DNA of 64,000 bases from Thermococcus nautili (GCF_000585495.1 NZ_CP007264.1:558001-622000), one strand, 5' to 3'. Positions 1-10,260 are shown, numbered from the stretch's first letter. Notes: generated by a model from the letters alone, not told the origin. Translations and numbers: made by a program.

Positions 1-1202
1 TCAAGCTCCTCCTTGGCTTTCTCGATTTCTTTGAGTTCCCTCTCAAGCTTCTCGACGGTGTAGCCGGCCCTCTCGAGTTCCTTCCTGTGCTTCTCGGCCT
101 CACCGAGGATTGACAGGGCACGCTGGTAGAGCCGGTGCCTCTCCTTGAGCCTCTCGTATTCCCTCCTCGTCTCGGCCTCTTTCTTCTTCAGCTCCTCAAG
201 CTTTTTCTCCAGCTCAGCACGCTTCGCCGTTTCCCTCTCGAGGGAGCGGAGCTTTTCTTTCAGAGAGGAAAGCCCAACCTCGACCTTCGAGAGCTCGTCC
301 TTCAGCTTCAGCAGTTTACCGAGCTCGGTGTACTCCTCGGCGAGTGGCTTCAGCTCCTCGAGTCTCGCCTTCTTCTCCTCCAGCTCCTCGAGCTCGAGCT
401 TCAGCTCCTCAATCCTCTTCTCCCTTTCCCTGAGGAGCTTTTCCTCGCTCGCCAGCGATTTTTCGAGGAGAGCTATCTTCTTCTCGAGGCCGGCTATCAG
501 CTCTTTCCTCTCCTTCATCTCTTGATAGAGCTTGGAAAGCTTCTCCACCTCGGCCGAAAGCTCCCTTTCCCTCTTCCTCAGCTCGCTAATCTTCCTCAGC
601 GTCTCGGCGAACCTCTTCTCGGCATCGCGGAGGTTCCCCTCGATTTCAGCTTTCCTCTCGATGAGCCTCTTGAGGTTCTCCTTCCTCCTCTTCAGCTCGC
701 GGATTACCTCCCCCGAGTTCCTCTCGGCGTTCTTGTAGTCCTCTATACCGAGGACCTTGCGCAGAACCTTCTCCATGACCTCGCGGTTGGTGATTATGCC
801 CTCAATCTCGCCCTGTCGAATGTAGAGCGCGTTCGTGTAGACCTGAAGGGGGTAAACGTTCCGCTCGACCCAGCGCGCTATGTCGGAGCTCTTCTCCGCG
901 ATAAGCCTTCCGTTCTCGAGGAGCTCGCTCTTCTTCGTTGTTCGGGTTATGCGGTAGGTTTTGCCGTTGTGCTCGAACTCCAGGCTCAGGGAAAGCTCCC
1001 CGGTTCCGACGCGGGCGTTGGTAGCGAGATAACCCTTTGGGAAGCTCGGGTGCCCGAGGTAAAGCGAGGCGAAGATGGCCTCGAGGATTGAGCTCTTTCC
1101 CGCTCCATTCTGGCCGATTATCAGGTTTATGCCGTCGCTGAACTCGACAACGCTTTTCCTGTGGGCCCTGAAGTTCCGAATCTCAATTTTCCTGACCCTC
1201 AT
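1..1202 (-). CDS. rad50: DNA double-strand break repair ATPase Rad50 (partial, N-terminal part)
   Basis: The start codon lies at 1202 and the frame runs open off the left edge, so only about 400 N-terminal residues are present (family length is near 880). The protein opens with the Rad50/SMC ATPase lobe: a Walker A motif GQNGAGKSS at residues 30-38, and a Q-loop region (YIRQGEIEGI) near residue 140. A long charged heptad-rich coiled coil follows to the window edge. The zinc hook, returning coil, signature motif and Walker B are outside the window. The ATG overlaps the mre11 stop as ATGA, so the two are translationally coupled. Rad50 and Mre11 form the complex that resects DNA ends, and HerA (same operon) with NurA (expected beyond the edge) act with it. 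Confidence 0.96.
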   Translation of the reverse strand, partial: MRVRKIEIRNFRAHRKSVVEFSDGINLIIGQNGAGKSSILEAIFASLYLGHPSFPKGYLATNARVGTGELSLSLEFEHNGKTYRITRTTKKSELLENGRLIAEKSSDIARWVERNVYPLQVYTNALYIRQGEIEGIITNREVMEKVLRKVLGIEDYKNAERNSGEVIRELKRRKENLKRLIERKAEIEGNLRDAEKRFAETLRKISELRKRERELSAEVEKLSKLYQEMKERKELIAGLEKKIALLEKSLASEEKLLREREKRIEELKLELEELEEKKARLEELKPLAEEYTELGKLLKLKDELSKVEVGLSSLKEKLRSLERETAKRAELEKKLEELKKKEAETRREYERLKERHRLYQRALSILGEAEKHRKELERAGYTVEKLERELKEIEKAKEEL

Positions 1203-2599
1203 CGCCTACCACCCCTCAGCCACGCGTCGAGGCTCGACGGCTTTGCCGGCTTCGGTTTCTTTCCGGTCTTCTTCTCGGGTTTTGGCTTTTCCTGTTTCTC
1301 CCTCTTCGGAGTTGCTTTCACGTGCTTTTCCTCCTTCGGCGGTTTCTTTTCAACGTTTTCCGGTTTCCTCGGCTCTTCCGCTGGTTTACGGGCCCTTGCA
1401 CTCATCTCCGCCGGAACGCCGAGGCGGTACTTCTCAAGGAGCCAGTCCATGAACTCGTCGAGCGGGAACTCCTTGGGTTCACTCCTCAGGTGGAGGAAGA
1501 GCTCCCTCTCCCACTCGGTCAGTATCTCCTCGCCCACGCGCTCCTTCGAGATTATCGCCTCGCCCGTGACCCTGCTCCTGAAGGCGTAGTAGGCTATGCC
1601 TGAATCCTTCAGCAGGTCGTTGAACTCCGCCAAACTAACGCCACCCTTCACAGTTCCCTCGAGGTAGATGATTGCAACGGCCTCTTTCGGAATCAGTCCC
1701 GCTACCTCCTCGACCTTCCACCTGAGTTCGGCCTTTGAGTTTCCCGAAACCGTAACGCGGTAGAAGGGCCTCGTTTCGACCTCAACGAACTCCGGCCGGA
1801 AGTCCTCAACGATGTAGAAGCCCTTCGGCTGGTTGTTTTCCCTGACCCTCGGCTTCTTGTCCTTCTCGCCGTAGACTATTACGTGGCTTGCCTCCCTAAC
1901 GTCGGTTCTCTCGAGCGAACCGGGGTAAACGATTGGCCCGTTTAAGCCGGTCTGGTCTGGCTCGGCTATTTTCCTCACGTGGATGTGCCCGAGGGCGTAA
2001 TAGGAGAAATTCTCGGGGAGTTCGTTGAGCTTGAGGTCAAAGGCATCCTGATAAGGGGTGTCCTTCGCGAGGTAGTCAACGGCCTGGTGGAGCATCAGGA
2101 TGTCGCCTTTCTTGAAGAGGGCCCTCAGGACGTTGGTGTTGCCCCTTATAAGTTGCCAGCGCGTGTGGTGTCTCAGGCCGTAGATTTTGAGGTCTCCAAC
2201 CTCGGCCCAGACGAGGTAGCGGTCCGCTATTTTCTTGCTCCGCAGGAACTCGTCCCTTTTTTCTTCCCTCCTGAGGCCGAGGGTCCTTAGAAGGCCCAGG
2301 TGTTCGAGCAGGTCGAAGACGGAAGCTTCCCGAATCGTCTTGTCGTGGTTGCCCTCGATGGCGAAGACCGGGATTTCCCTTCTCCTCGGGATTTCGAGTA
2401 TCTCGACGGCATCGCGCAGGGCCTTCGGCGACGGCCTGCTCACGTGGAAGAGGTCTCCGGCGATGAGTATGAAGTCCACGTTCGCCTTAACGGCCTTCTC
2501 AACCGCCTCGCGGAAGGCCCTAACGTAGTCCTCGTAGCGGAAGGGCTGGTTGAACTGCTCCCTGCCGAGATGGGCATCGGCTATGTGCGCGAACCTCAT
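1199..2599 (-). CDS. mre11: DNA double-strand break repair nuclease Mre11
   Basis: This 466-residue protein carries the calcineurin-like phosphoesterase motifs in order: D-A-H at residues 8-10, GDLFH near 49, GNHD near 84, and a distal GHIH. These bind the two Mn ions for 3'-5' exonuclease and endonuclease activity. A capping domain follows. The last 70 or so residues are Lys/Pro/Glu-rich and low in complexity, as in Thermococcales Mre11, and are probably flexible or Rad50-binding. It sits between herA (9 nt upstream) and rad50 (ATGA overlap) in one operon. Function: DNA end processing together with Rad50. Confidence 0.97.
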   Translation of the reverse strand: MRFAHIADAHLGREQFNQPFRYEDYVRAFREAVEKAVKANVDFILIAGDLFHVSRPSPKALRDAVEILEIPRRREIPVFAIEGNHDKTIREASVFDLLEHLGLLRTLGLRREEKRDEFLRSKKIADRYLVWAEVGDLKIYGLRHHTRWQLIRGNTNVLRALFKKGDILMLHQAVDYLAKDTPYQDAFDLKLNELPENFSYYALGHIHVRKIAEPDQTGLNGPIVYPGSLERTDVREASHVIVYGEKDKKPRVRENNQPKGFYIVEDFRPEFVEVETRPFYRVTVSGNSKAELRWKVEEVAGLIPKEAVAIIYLEGTVKGGVSLAEFNDLLKDSGIAYYAFRSRVTGEAIISKERVGEEILTEWERELFLHLRSEPKEFPLDEFMDWLLEKYRLGVPAEMSARARKPAEEPRKPENVEKKPPKEEKHVKATPKREKQEKPKPEKKTGKKPKPAKPSSLDAWLRGGRR

Positions 2600-2608
2600 C
2601 CTAACACC

Positions 2609-4276
2609 TCACAGCGGGAGGGACGCTATTGCCTCTTCCTCGCTAACCTCTTCCTCCTTCCCTTCAAGCCACTCCTCAACGATATCTATGTCCCTTCCTC
2701 CATAGTGGCCGTTGAAGTCCTTCTCGAAGTTATAAATCTTCACCATCGCCGGAATCGTGATGGCGTAGCCGACTATAACCGCTTCACCCACTCCTAAGGA
2801 GGCTATATCGCTCAGCAGGTCCTCGCTTATCTGCTCGCTCGCCTGCTGGACGTAGCGCTGGTCGTTGGGCTCAACCAGCTTGAGTATTATCTTGGTGTTG
2901 GTCTGGCTGAGTATGTCGTCGTCCAGCTTCTTCGGCCTCTGGGACACTATTCCAAGGCCGACGCCGAACTTCCTGCCTTCCCTGGCTATCTTGCCGAGCC
3001 ACAGGGTTGCGGGGTTCTTCTCGCCCCTCGGCGCGAATATGTGTGCCTCCTCAACTATGACGAGGATTGGCTTCTTCACGGCCGGGTAAGCCTCCAGTAT
3101 CTCCCTCGCGGTGAGCCTATCGTTGGTTCTGACGGCTTTGATGTACTCGATGCGGTTCTTGAGTATGCCCCTCAGAACGAAGCTCGCGAGCGTTATCATC
3201 TGCTCCTCTTCCATTCCGCTGAGGTCTATGACGTTCACCATGCCGGGTCTTATCTCGCCGAGGACATCTACCGGGCTTATGAACTCGCCGAAGTTGGCCT
3301 TCAGCTCGCCTATGTAGTCCTTCAGCCTTATCAGGGAGTCCAAATCCCTCGCCTGAATCTTCCTCGGCGTCTCTATGCCCTTCTCGTTGTAGTAGTAGAT
3401 TACCTTGTCGTCGGTGTTCTCGTAAACCCTAATCCACTCCTCTATCTTGTCCTCCATCGCCTCGAGGAATGGCAGACCACCGACGACCTTTCCGTCCCTT
3501 CTCATCTCCTCCTTGACCGTCCTATAAATCAGCCCGAGGAAGCGCCTCTGAAGGCTCGCGTTCTCCGCTATTCCCAAAAGCGTTGCCAGTTCGCTCAGCC
3601 TTATTCTGCCGGGGTCTATCGTGGCCTTTATCGGGTTGACGCGCGCCCCGGGCCAGCTCAACCTCTGGTACTCGCCGTGGGGGTCGAGGATTACGACGGT
3701 CGCGTTCACGTTGTCCACAAGCTCCTTGGTGAGAACCGCTATCGTGTTGGACTTGCCGGCTCCAGTAACGGCCAGAACCGCAAAGTGCCTCGAAACGAGC
3801 CTGTTGGCGTCGAGGCGAACCTCTATACCTCCCCTCGCGATGAGCTTCCCAATCCTGAGGTGGCCGTTGGCGAAGATTCTCTCCAAATCCTCGTCTTTAG
3901 CTAGATAAACCCTCTCGCCCGGCTTTATGGGAACGCGGTTCGGTGCCGGTTTCACCAGAAACTCGCCGTCCCTCGTTCTGAGAACGCCGAGAACCTTGGC
4001 GGTAGCCAGTATCTCCTCGCTTTTGTCGAGGATTCCGCGCGAGAAAACGTTGACGGTTTTTTCAACGTAGTCGTAACTCCCTCTTCCGGCTTCCATAAGC
4101 CAGTTGAGGTTTCTGATGGACTTGAGGAGTGCCAAAACCTCGTCTCCCTCGCGGTTTTTGACGACGAGGAACTCGCCGAAGCGCGGGAGCTCGTTCCGGG
4201 GGTTGACTATGAAAGTGAAGTGGTCGGTACTCGATTCACCGAACACTATTCCAACCGAAGCGTCGCGACCCTCCAT
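2609..4276 (-). CDS. herA: HerA, bipolar DNA translocase/helicase of end resection
   Basis: This 555-residue protein has an N-terminal HAS-barrel region, then an FtsK/VirB4-like ATPase core. Walker A (VTGAGKSNT) falls at about 170-178 and a Walker B with catalytic acids (VIVEEAH) near residue 408. HerA is a hexameric ATPase that pumps DNA through the NurA nuclease during recombination. It is the first gene of herA-mre11-rad50, the classical Thermococcales order. The start follows an AAGGTGGT ribosome binding site. The gene is divergent from the MutS-like gene. Confidence 0.95.
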   Translation of the reverse strand: MEGRDASVGIVFGESSTDHFTFIVNPRNELPRFGEFLVVKNREGDEVLALLKSIRNLNWLMEAGRGSYDYVEKTVNVFSRGILDKSEEILATAKVLGVLRTRDGEFLVKPAPNRVPIKPGERVYLAKDEDLERIFANGHLRIGKLIARGGIEVRLDANRLVSRHFAVLAVTGAGKSNTIAVLTKELVDNVNATVVILDPHGEYQRLSWPGARVNPIKATIDPGRIRLSELATLLGIAENASLQRRFLGLIYRTVKEEMRRDGKVVGGLPFLEAMEDKIEEWIRVYENTDDKVIYYYNEKGIETPRKIQARDLDSLIRLKDYIGELKANFGEFISPVDVLGEIRPGMVNVIDLSGMEEEQMITLASFVLRGILKNRIEYIKAVRTNDRLTAREILEAYPAVKKPILVIVEEAHIFAPRGEKNPATLWLGKIAREGRKFGVGLGIVSQRPKKLDDDILSQTNTKIILKLVEPNDQRYVQQASEQISEDLLSDIASLGVGEAVIVGYAITIPAMVKIYNFEKDFNGHYGGRDIDIVEEWLEGKEEEVSEEEAIASLPL

Positions 4277-4334
4277 ATTACCACCTTGAGTTGATTCGCC
4301 CGGCCGAAAACAAAAACCTTTCGATGCAGGTCAA

Positions 4335-4344
4335 CCTTATAAAC
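4335..4344 (+). promoter_or_regulatory. TATA box of the MutS-like gene
   Basis: CCTTATAAAC lies about 26 nt upstream of the ATG at 4366 and no GGTG-type ribosome binding site precedes that ATG, so the transcript is probably leaderless or nearly so. Confidence 0.6.
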
Positions 4345-4365
4345 TCCAGGGCGTAGCTTCCGGGG

Positions 4366-6099
4366 ATGAGGCCGAAGCTGAACCCAGAGGCGAGAACAGT
4401 TCACAGGGCAATCCTGTCTGAGATTCGGAGGAGGCTGAGCCTTCCGGGTAGCGAGGCCCATCTCGAGCGCTTTTCCCTCACGAACGACCCGGACGAGATA
4501 ATGAGACGGCAGGAGTATCTCAGGGAGGGACTCTCGAAGGTAAAGCCCGAGATGAGGGGCCTAATCTCGAAGGTTAAACCGATACGGTTCCAGAGGGAGT
4601 TCCTGAACGACAGGGTTCTCCTTGTCGACGAGTCCGAGGTTGAAGAGGCCGAGTCTTTGAACCTGTGCCACGTCACGACCGAGGTCGAGGAGGCCCGCGA
4701 GTATCCGATTGTCCTGAGCACACTCGGCTACGGGGTTGACGTTGAGCTGAAACCTCAGGAAATCGCTCCTGAGCTTTACATTCTACCCCTCTGGAGGAAC
4801 AGGGAGACGCTTGAGGCCCTCGCCAGAATCGGTGAGCTGACCGGCGAGGGTAGCGTTGCTCCGAGAATGCTTGAGGCCTTGAAGGAGTTCGAGGAGGTAA
4901 TGGGGCGCCAAAAGGTTCTCGAATCCCTCGACGAACTGATAGCGGAGAAGGAGCGCGAGCTCAACGAGAGAATCGGCGAGAGGCTTGAGAACTTCAGTTT
5001 AACCCTCAGCGGGAAAGAACTCTTGAGTTTCCTCGCCCAGCTCCGTGAGGGGAACTACGATGCCATATTCCGGCACTTCAGCGATGTCGAGGAGGAAATC
5101 CTTGGGCTGATAAACGAGGCCGAGCGCGACCTCTCTGAGAGGCTCGGCGTTACGGTGGAGCTCTTCTCGCGGGAGGAGCTTTACCCGATTCGTGTTCCTG
5201 CAGAGAGGGTCGAAGAACTCAGAAACCTTCTCGAACGCGAGCTGGCCCTTGAACGCTACCTGAAGGCGAGGGAAATCCTTGAAGAGATAAGGGAACTCAT
5301 TCCCAAGCTCAAGGAGGAACTTGAGAGGGTTCACGAGCTCGACTTTCTCTTAGCTGTGAGGGAATTCACCGAGGGCTTTTCGTTCCCGGAAATCTGGGGC
5401 GGTGGAATTGCGTTCCTTCGCGGGAGTCACCTCTTCATCGAGAACCCACAGCCGGTGAGCTACGTCGTAGGGAGGAAGCCCGAGGGCTTCAGCGCTCCCG
5501 GCGCGGAGAGGATTAACGATGAAGACGTTGTAATCCTCACCGGCGCGAACAGCGGTGGAAAGACGAGTTTGCTTGAGCTGATAACGCAGGTTGAAATCCT
5601 CTTCCACATGGGCTTTCCTGTTCCAGCGGAGAGGGCCTGGCTCGAACCCCTCGACGAGCTGTTCTTCTTCCGGCGTAAGAGGAGCGTTTACGGGGCCGGG
5701 GCTTTTGAGACCGCCCTTAAGTCCTTCGTGAGGGCCCTGCGCGGTAAGGGGAGGAAGCTAATTCTGATAGACGAGTTCGAGGCCATAACCGAGCCCGGTG
5801 CCGCTGTGAAGATAATCGGCGAGCTCCTCAAGGTGGCCCACGAGAGGGGCTTTAGGGTCGTTATTGTTTCTCACCTCGGCGAGGACCTCAAGAAAGAACT
5901 CCCCTTCGCGAGGGTTGACGGCATAGAGGCGAAGGGCCTCGACGAGAACCTTAATCTAATCGTTGACAGACAACCCGTCTTCGGAAAGCTTGGCAGGAGC
6001 ACGCCTGAGTTAATAGTCGAGAGACTCGCGAGAAAGGCGAGAGGAAGGGATAGGGAAATATACGAGCGGATTCTGGCCTCTTTCGGACGGAATGTGTAG
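4366..6099 (+). CDS. MutS-family ATPase, archaeal MutS2-like
   Basis: The C-terminal third is a MutS-type ABC ATPase: Walker A GANSGGKTS at about residues 393-401, Walker B LILIDEFEA near 465, and a switch-region histidine (VSHLG). The middle, about residues 150-330, is helical and coiled-coil-rich, like the core/clamp region of MutS2. There is no mismatch-binding domain I and no C-terminal Smr nuclease domain. At 577 residues it matches the short archaeal MutS-related proteins rather than bacterial MutS (about 850). Its role in archaea is not settled. The position opposite the herA-mre11-rad50 operon suggests recombination or branched-DNA metabolism, which is inference. Confidence 0.85.
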   Translation: MRPKLNPEARTVHRAILSEIRRRLSLPGSEAHLERFSLTNDPDEIMRRQEYLREGLSKVKPEMRGLISKVKPIRFQREFLNDRVLLVDESEVEEAESLNLCHVTTEVEEAREYPIVLSTLGYGVDVELKPQEIAPELYILPLWRNRETLEALARIGELTGEGSVAPRMLEALKEFEEVMGRQKVLESLDELIAEKERELNERIGERLENFSLTLSGKELLSFLAQLREGNYDAIFRHFSDVEEEILGLINEAERDLSERLGVTVELFSREELYPIRVPAERVEELRNLLERELALERYLKAREILEEIRELIPKLKEELERVHELDFLLAVREFTEGFSFPEIWGGGIAFLRGSHLFIENPQPVSYVVGRKPEGFSAPGAERINDEDVVILTGANSGGKTSLLELITQVEILFHMGFPVPAERAWLEPLDELFFFRRKRSVYGAGAFETALKSFVRALRGKGRKLILIDEFEAITEPGAAVKIIGELLKVAHERGFRVVIVSHLGEDLKKELPFARVDGIEAKGLDENLNLIVDRQPVFGKLGRSTPELIVERLARKARGRDREIYERILASFGRNV

Positions 6100-6105
6100 G
6101 TCCCT

Positions 6106-6130
6106 GTGTAGGTGGTTACTACACCTTTTT
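6106..6130 (+). terminator. Probable terminator after the MutS-like gene
   Basis: The arms GTGTAG (6106-6111) and CTACAC (6119-6124) pair around a 7-nt loop and are followed by a T run at 6126-6130. The element lies just after the stop of the MutS-like gene and before the chemoreceptor promoter. Confidence 0.55.
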
Positions 6131-6160
6131 GGCGTTATGTTCTTACTTTGTTGAATTAGA

Positions 6161-6176
6161 AAGCTTTAAGTATTTT
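6161..6176 (+). promoter_or_regulatory. TATA box of the chemoreceptor gene
   Basis: An AAGCTTTAAGTATTTT stretch lies about 35-40 nt upstream of the ATG at 6205, and a GGGGGATGA ribosome binding site lies between them. Confidence 0.55.
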
Positions 6177-6204
6177 TAACGCGTACTCCCCTGGGGGATG
6201 AGAC

Positions 6205-7464
6205 ATGGATGAGAAGAGCGCGCTCATAGCGTCACCGGTTCTGGCCTTCGGCCTGACGATAGTGCCGGCGTTTTTAGCGGGCCCCATAGCGGGCCTGATC
6301 GGTGGTATCGTCGGAGTGGGAGCAGGGATAATGCTAACGAAGAACATAGCGGGGAAGGCAAAGATTCCTCCAGAGGTGGAGCAGTACCGCAGGGAGATAG
6401 AGGAGCAGATGAATGCCATCATTAGAATCCTCGACAGAATAGCAGAGGGAGACCTAACGGTTGAGGACGTTGAGCTCGATGGACATCTCAGGGAGATTCG
6501 GAAGGCCATAGAAAAGATGCGCCAGAACCTCCACAGAATGGTCTCATCAATCAAGGACGCGGCGGAGATTGTAAACGAGAGGAGTGCCCTCATCAAGGAG
6601 AACATAGACCAGATTAGCGAGGCCATACAGCAGGTCGCAGAGGCAATCAACCAGGTCAGCATTGAGGCACAGAGGGAGCAGGAGAACATCAACCACATGA
6701 CGGAAACCATGCGCTACATTGACGAGATAGGAAAGGAGACCATAGACACAATGGAGGACTTCGAGAGGTCCATGAGCGAGGTTGTCGGACTTGCCAGGGA
6801 GGGTGGCCAGAAGGGTGAAGAGGCCGTCGGGCAGATTGAAGAGATAAGGAACATGATGCTGATGATTGAGGAGACCGTCAAGGGCGTTGCCGAGATGGGC
6901 AAGAACATAGCCAACATAACCAACGTGATTACTGGCATCGCGGAGCAGACGAATTTGCTCGCGTTGAACGCGGCTATCGAGGCGGCGAGGGCCGGTGAGG
7001 CTGGAAAGGGCTTCGCGGTCGTTGCCGAGGAGATTAGAAACCTCGCAGAGGAGAGCAAACAGGCCGCCGACGATATCAGGAACATCGTGGAGCAGATTAT
7101 GGCCAAGATTGACGAGAGCGTTGAGGTCACCGGAAAGAGCGTCGAGACCGTTGCCCAGTCAACGGAAGTCCTCAAGGAGAGCGTCTCGTACCTCACCCAC
7201 ATAGCCGAGCTCATGGAGGAGATGGAGGTCAAGGCCAACGAGCTCAAGAACAAGGTCCTTGAGGAGGGCGAGAAGATAGACGAGGGCCTGCGCTTCCTCG
7301 AGAACCTCGCGGCATCCGCGGAGGAAACCACTGCTGCGGCAGAGGAGGTCAGCGCCGCGGCGGAGGAGCAGACCTCGGCGCTGGAGGAGGTCCGCGCAAC
7401 GCTCGCGGACTTCGAAGAGGTCGTCCAGAGGCTCATGGAAGAGGTCAACAGGTTCAAGCTTTGA
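6205..7464 (+). CDS. Methyl-accepting chemotaxis protein without an extracellular sensor domain
   Basis: This 419-residue protein begins with a hydrophobic hairpin (residues about 5-50, likely two membrane segments), followed directly by a HAMP-like linker and a long cytoplasmic coiled coil. The conserved signalling tip, with [17 protein letters not shown], lies near residues 247-263. Glu/Ala-rich methylation-type helices flank it. There is no periplasmic or PAS/Cache input domain, so it probably senses an intracellular or membrane-derived cue. It stands alone here with no che or flagellar genes nearby. Its 3' end overlaps the convergent bud32 gene by 11 nt. Confidence 0.92.
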   Translation: MDEKSALIASPVLAFGLTIVPAFLAGPIAGLIGGIVGVGAGIMLTKNIAGKAKIPPEVEQYRREIEEQMNAIIRILDRIAEGDLTVEDVELDGHLREIRKAIEKMRQNLHRMVSSIKDAAEIVNERSALIKENIDQISEAIQQVAEAINQVSIEAQREQENINHMTETMRYIDEIGKETIDTMEDFERSMSEVVGLAREGGQKGEEAVGQIEEIRNMMLMIEETVKGVAEMGKNIANITNVITGIAEQTNLLALNAAIEAARAGEAGKGFAVVAEEIRNLAEESKQAADDIRNIVEQIMAKIDESVEVTGKSVETVAQSTEVLKESVSYLTHIAELMEEMEVKANELKNKVLEEGEKIDEGLRFLENLAASAEETTAAAEEVSAAAEEQTSALEEVRATLADFEEVVQRLMEEVNRFKL

Positions 7465-8122
7465 GCCAGCTCCGCTCCCTGTACCTTCCCCTGCTCTCTA
7501 TCTCTTCTATCTTCTCCTCGATTTCCTTCCTCGCTTTCTCGCCGAGAACCTCGCCGTAGCCCTCAAGAACGGCCTTAAAGCCCTCTTCGAACCAAGTGTA
7601 GTGGGTGCTCTCCATGGCCCTTTTGAGCAGGTGTAAATCAACGCCCCTCGCCTCGAGCGTCGAATCAAAATCGGCCAAACCGAAGTCTATGAGGTAGACC
7701 TTCTCCCCGCGGAGAATCATATTGCTCGTTGTTAAGTCGCCGTGAACGATGCCGGCTTTGTGGAGCCTGCCTATCTGCCTTCCGACTTCCCGGCAGAGGT
7801 TTAAGCGTTCGTCCATCGGGACTTCCTCAAGGTGCTCCTTCAGCCGCTTTCCTTCTATGAACTCCATCACTATTACCATATCGCGCAGGTTGACCTCGTA
7901 GACGTAAGGGCAGTTCACGCCGAACTCCTTGGCCCTGTGGAGGATTCGGGCTTCCCTGACGCTCCGCTCCTTCCTAAGTTTGACGTCTATCTCCGGAATC
8001 CTGTACCTCTTAGGAACCCTGTGCTTCACGATTATCCTCTCGTTCAGCAGGTCAACGCCAAAGACTTCCTCAAAGGTTCCCTCATAGATTTTCGCCTCGG
8101 CGCCCTGAGCTATGAGCCTCAT
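7454..8122 (-). CDS. bud32: KEOPS complex kinase/ATPase Bud32
   Basis: This small 222-residue atypical protein kinase has a compact lobe with a nucleotide-binding loop (AQGAEAKIY) at residues 5-13, a VK lysine near 33, a catalytic loop HGDLTTSN and a metal-binding DFG (IDFGLADF). A basic C-terminal tail ends in R-x-x-S-W-L-K. In KEOPS, Bud32 supports Kae1 in making t6A on ANN-decoding tRNAs. In some archaea it is fused to Kae1; here it is a separate gene. The start overlaps the preceding gene as ATGA, indicating coupling. Confidence 0.95.
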   Translation of the reverse strand: MRLIAQGAEAKIYEGTFEEVFGVDLLNERIIVKHRVPKRYRIPEIDVKLRKERSVREARILHRAKEFGVNCPYVYEVNLRDMVIVMEFIEGKRLKEHLEEVPMDERLNLCREVGRQIGRLHKAGIVHGDLTTSNMILRGEKVYLIDFGLADFDSTLEARGVDLHLLKRAMESTHYTWFEEGFKAVLEGYGEVLGEKARKEIEEKIEEIESRGRYRERSWLKA

Positions 8123-8427
8123 TCCACCACCCCTGCTTCCCGAAGCAACTTTTCATACTCCCCGAGCTCAACCCGAATCTCAACAACGTTCTCGACGTTT
8201 ATCACGAGCGTTCCTATTCCATCTCGAACGACCAGCACGGCCTTATCAACGTTGCCCTCCTTCACCTTCTCCCGCGCGTACTTGAGCTTCTCCTCGTCCG
8301 ATTTTAGCATGTCGTCGAGGAGGGAAACCCTGTTCTCGACGTCCACCGCGACAATCCCATAGCGTTCGATGTCCTCAATGGCTTTTCTCGCGAAGTCTGG
8401 GGGGAGGTTGTAGGTCTTTACGTCCAT
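8119..8427 (-). CDS. Conserved hypothetical protein upstream of bud32
   Basis: About 102 residues from the second ATG, which follows GGTGGTG at good spacing; a start 21 nt earlier (8448) is possible. The sequence is acidic with alternating strand and helix stretches, and the second half reads as several beta strands (KAVLVVRDGIGTLVINVENVVEI). No family was recognised and there is no membrane segment. Its stop overlaps the bud32 start as ATGA, so it is co-translated with bud32 and may relate to KEOPS or tRNA modification by context only. Confidence 0.7.
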   Translation of the reverse strand: MDVKTYNLPPDFARKAIEDIERYGIVAVDVENRVSLLDDMLKSDEEKLKYAREKVKEGNVDKAVLVVRDGIGTLVINVENVVEIRVELGEYEKLLREAGVVE

Positions 8428-8496
8428 GGACTGCCCACCACCCGTCATTGTCCCCCAAGGTTTTAGCCCTTTCCATAATCGCTCCAGCTTTTTTCT

Positions 8497-8553
8497 GTCA
8501 ATTGACCAAAATTAGACCGAAAATTTGAACAATTTGAACCAAAAATTTATATA
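8497..8553 (+). promoter_or_regulatory. Thermosome promoter with palindrome and tandem repeat
   Basis: The region contains a perfect 10-bp palindrome GTCAATTGAC (8497-8506), a tandem repeat of AATTTGAAC (8522-8530 and 8531-8539), and a TATA box in AAAAATTTATATA (from about 8541). The ATG at 8608 follows GGAGGA. Part of this arrangement recurs upstream of htpX. Confidence 0.65.
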
Positions 8554-8607
8554 GAGCGCTGACGAACTGATTCCGCAAAAAGGCAAAACGTTTGGAGGAA
8601 TGTCAAA

Positions 8608-10260
8608 ATGAGCATGAGCGGACAGCCCGTTATAATACTCCCGGAGGGAACCCAGAGGTACGTTGGAAAGGACGCCCAGAGGCTTAACATCCTCGCCGCG
8701 AGGATTGTCGCCGAGACGGTTAGAACCACCCTCGGCCCGAAGGGTATGGACAAAATGCTGGTTGACAGCCTCGGCGACATCGTCATCACCAACGATGGCG
8801 CGACCATTCTCGACAAGATTGACCTTCAGCACCCCGCTGCCAAGATGATGGTTGAGGTTGCCAAGACTCAGGACAAGGAGGCCGGTGATGGAACCACCAC
8901 CGCCGTCGTCATTGCTGGCGAGCTTCTGAAGAAGGCTGAAGAGCTTCTCGACCAGAACATTCACCCGAGCATAATCGTCAAGGGCTACACCATGGCGGCC
9001 GAGAAGGCCCAGGAGATACTTGATGAGATAGCCATCAAGGTCAACCCCGACGACGAGGAGACCCTCCTCAAAATAGCGGGGACATCAATCACCGGAAAGA
9101 GCGCCGAGGCCCACCGCGAGCTCTTAGCTAAGCTTGCCGTTCAGGCGGTTATGCAGGTCGCCGAGAAGGAGAACGGAAAGTACAAGGTTGACATCGACAA
9201 CATCAAGATAGAGAAGAAGCCCGGCGAGAGCGTTGACGAGAGCGAGCTCATTCGCGGTGTCGTCATCGACAAGGAAGTAGTCCACCCGAGGATGCCGAGG
9301 CGCGTCGAGAACGCCAAGATTGCCCTCATTGGCGACGCCCTCGAGGTCAAGAAGACCGAGACCGATGCGAAGATAAACATCACCAGCCCGGACCAGCTCT
9401 TCGAATTCATAGAGCAGGAGGAGAAGATGCTCAAGGATATGGTTGAGGCGATAGCCAAAACCGGGGCCAACGTTCTCTTCGTCCAGAAGGGCATCGACGA
9501 CCTGGCTCAGCACTACCTGGCCAAGCACGGCATAATGGCCGTCAGGCGCGTTAAGAAGAGCGACATGGAGAAGCTTGCGAAAGCTACTGGCGCCAAGATA
9601 GTCACCAACGTTAAGGACTTGACTCCAGAAGACCTCGGTGAGGCTGAGCTTGTCGAGCAGAGGAAGGTTGCCGGCGAGAACATGATATTCGTTGAAGGCT
9701 GCAAGAACCCGAAGGCGGTAACCATACTCATCAGGGGTGGAACCGAGCACGTCGTTGACGAGGTCGAGAGGGCGCTTGAAGACGCCATCAAGGTCGTTAA
9801 GGACGTCATGGAGGACGGCGCAGTCCTTCCGGCCGGCGGTGCTCCTGAAATCGAGCTCAGCATCAGGCTCGACGAGTTCGCCAAGCAGGTCGGAGGTAAG
9901 GAGGCTCTGGCCATTGAGGCATTTGCAGAGGCCCTCAAGATAATCCCGAAGACCCTCGCCGAGAACGCCGGACTCGACCCGGTTGACATAATGGTCAAGG
10001 TCATCAGCGAGCACAAGAACAAGGGCCTTGGAATAGGCATCGACGTCTTCGAGGGCAAGCCGGCGGACATGCTTGAAAAGGGTATCATCGCTCCGCTCCG
10101 CGTTCCGAAGCAGGCCATCAAGAGCGCCAGCGAGGCGGCAATAATGATACTCCGCATCGACGACGTCATCGCCGCCAAGCCCAGCAAGGGCGGCGAGGGC
10201 AACGGCGGAATGGGCGGTATGGGTGGAATGGGCGGCATGGACATGGGTATGGGCATGTGA
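8608..10260 (+). CDS. Thermosome subunit (group II chaperonin)
   Basis: A full-length 550-residue group II chaperonin with the equatorial nucleotide-binding motifs GPKGMDKML (near residue 45) and GDGTTTAVV (near residue 94), an apical domain with helical protrusion, and the returning equatorial segment. It ends in a GGM repeat tail ([18 protein letters not shown]). The complex refolds proteins in an ATP-driven closed cage. Thermococcus species usually have two paralogues, one induced by cold and one by heat (CpkA and CpkB in T. kodakarensis); which one this is cannot be decided by eye. It is monocistronic and followed by htpX with a similar promoter element, suggesting stress control. Confidence 0.97.
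   Translation: MSMSGQPVIILPEGTQRYVGKDAQRLNILAARIVAETVRTTLGPKGMDKMLVDSLGDIVITNDGATILDKIDLQHPAAKMMVEVAKTQDKEAGDGTTTAVVIAGELLKKAEELLDQNIHPSIIVKGYTMAAEKAQEILDEIAIKVNPDDEETLLKIAGTSITGKSAEAHRELLAKLAVQAVMQVAEKENGKYKVDIDNIKIEKKPGESVDESELIRGVVIDKEVVHPRMPRRVENAKIALIGDALEVKKTETDAKINITSPDQLFEFIEQEEKMLKDMVEAIAKTGANVLFVQKGIDDLAQHYLAKHGIMAVRRVKKSDMEKLAKATGAKIVTNVKDLTPEDLGEAELVEQRKVAGENMIFVEGCKNPKAVTILIRGGTEHVVDEVERALEDAIKVVKDVMEDGAVLPAGGAPEIELSIRLDEFAKQVGGKEALAIEAFAEALKIIPKTLAENAGLDPVDIMVKVISEHKNKGLGIGIDVFEGKPADMLEKGIIAPLRVPKQAIKSASEAAIMILRIDDVIAAKPSKGGEGNGGMGGMGGMGGMDMGMGM

Noticed and set aside
135-1091. Long plus-strand open frame over rad50
   Set aside because: It is antisense to the Rad50 coiled coil; Leu/Ser-rich products here arise from the complement of Glu/Lys-rich codons.
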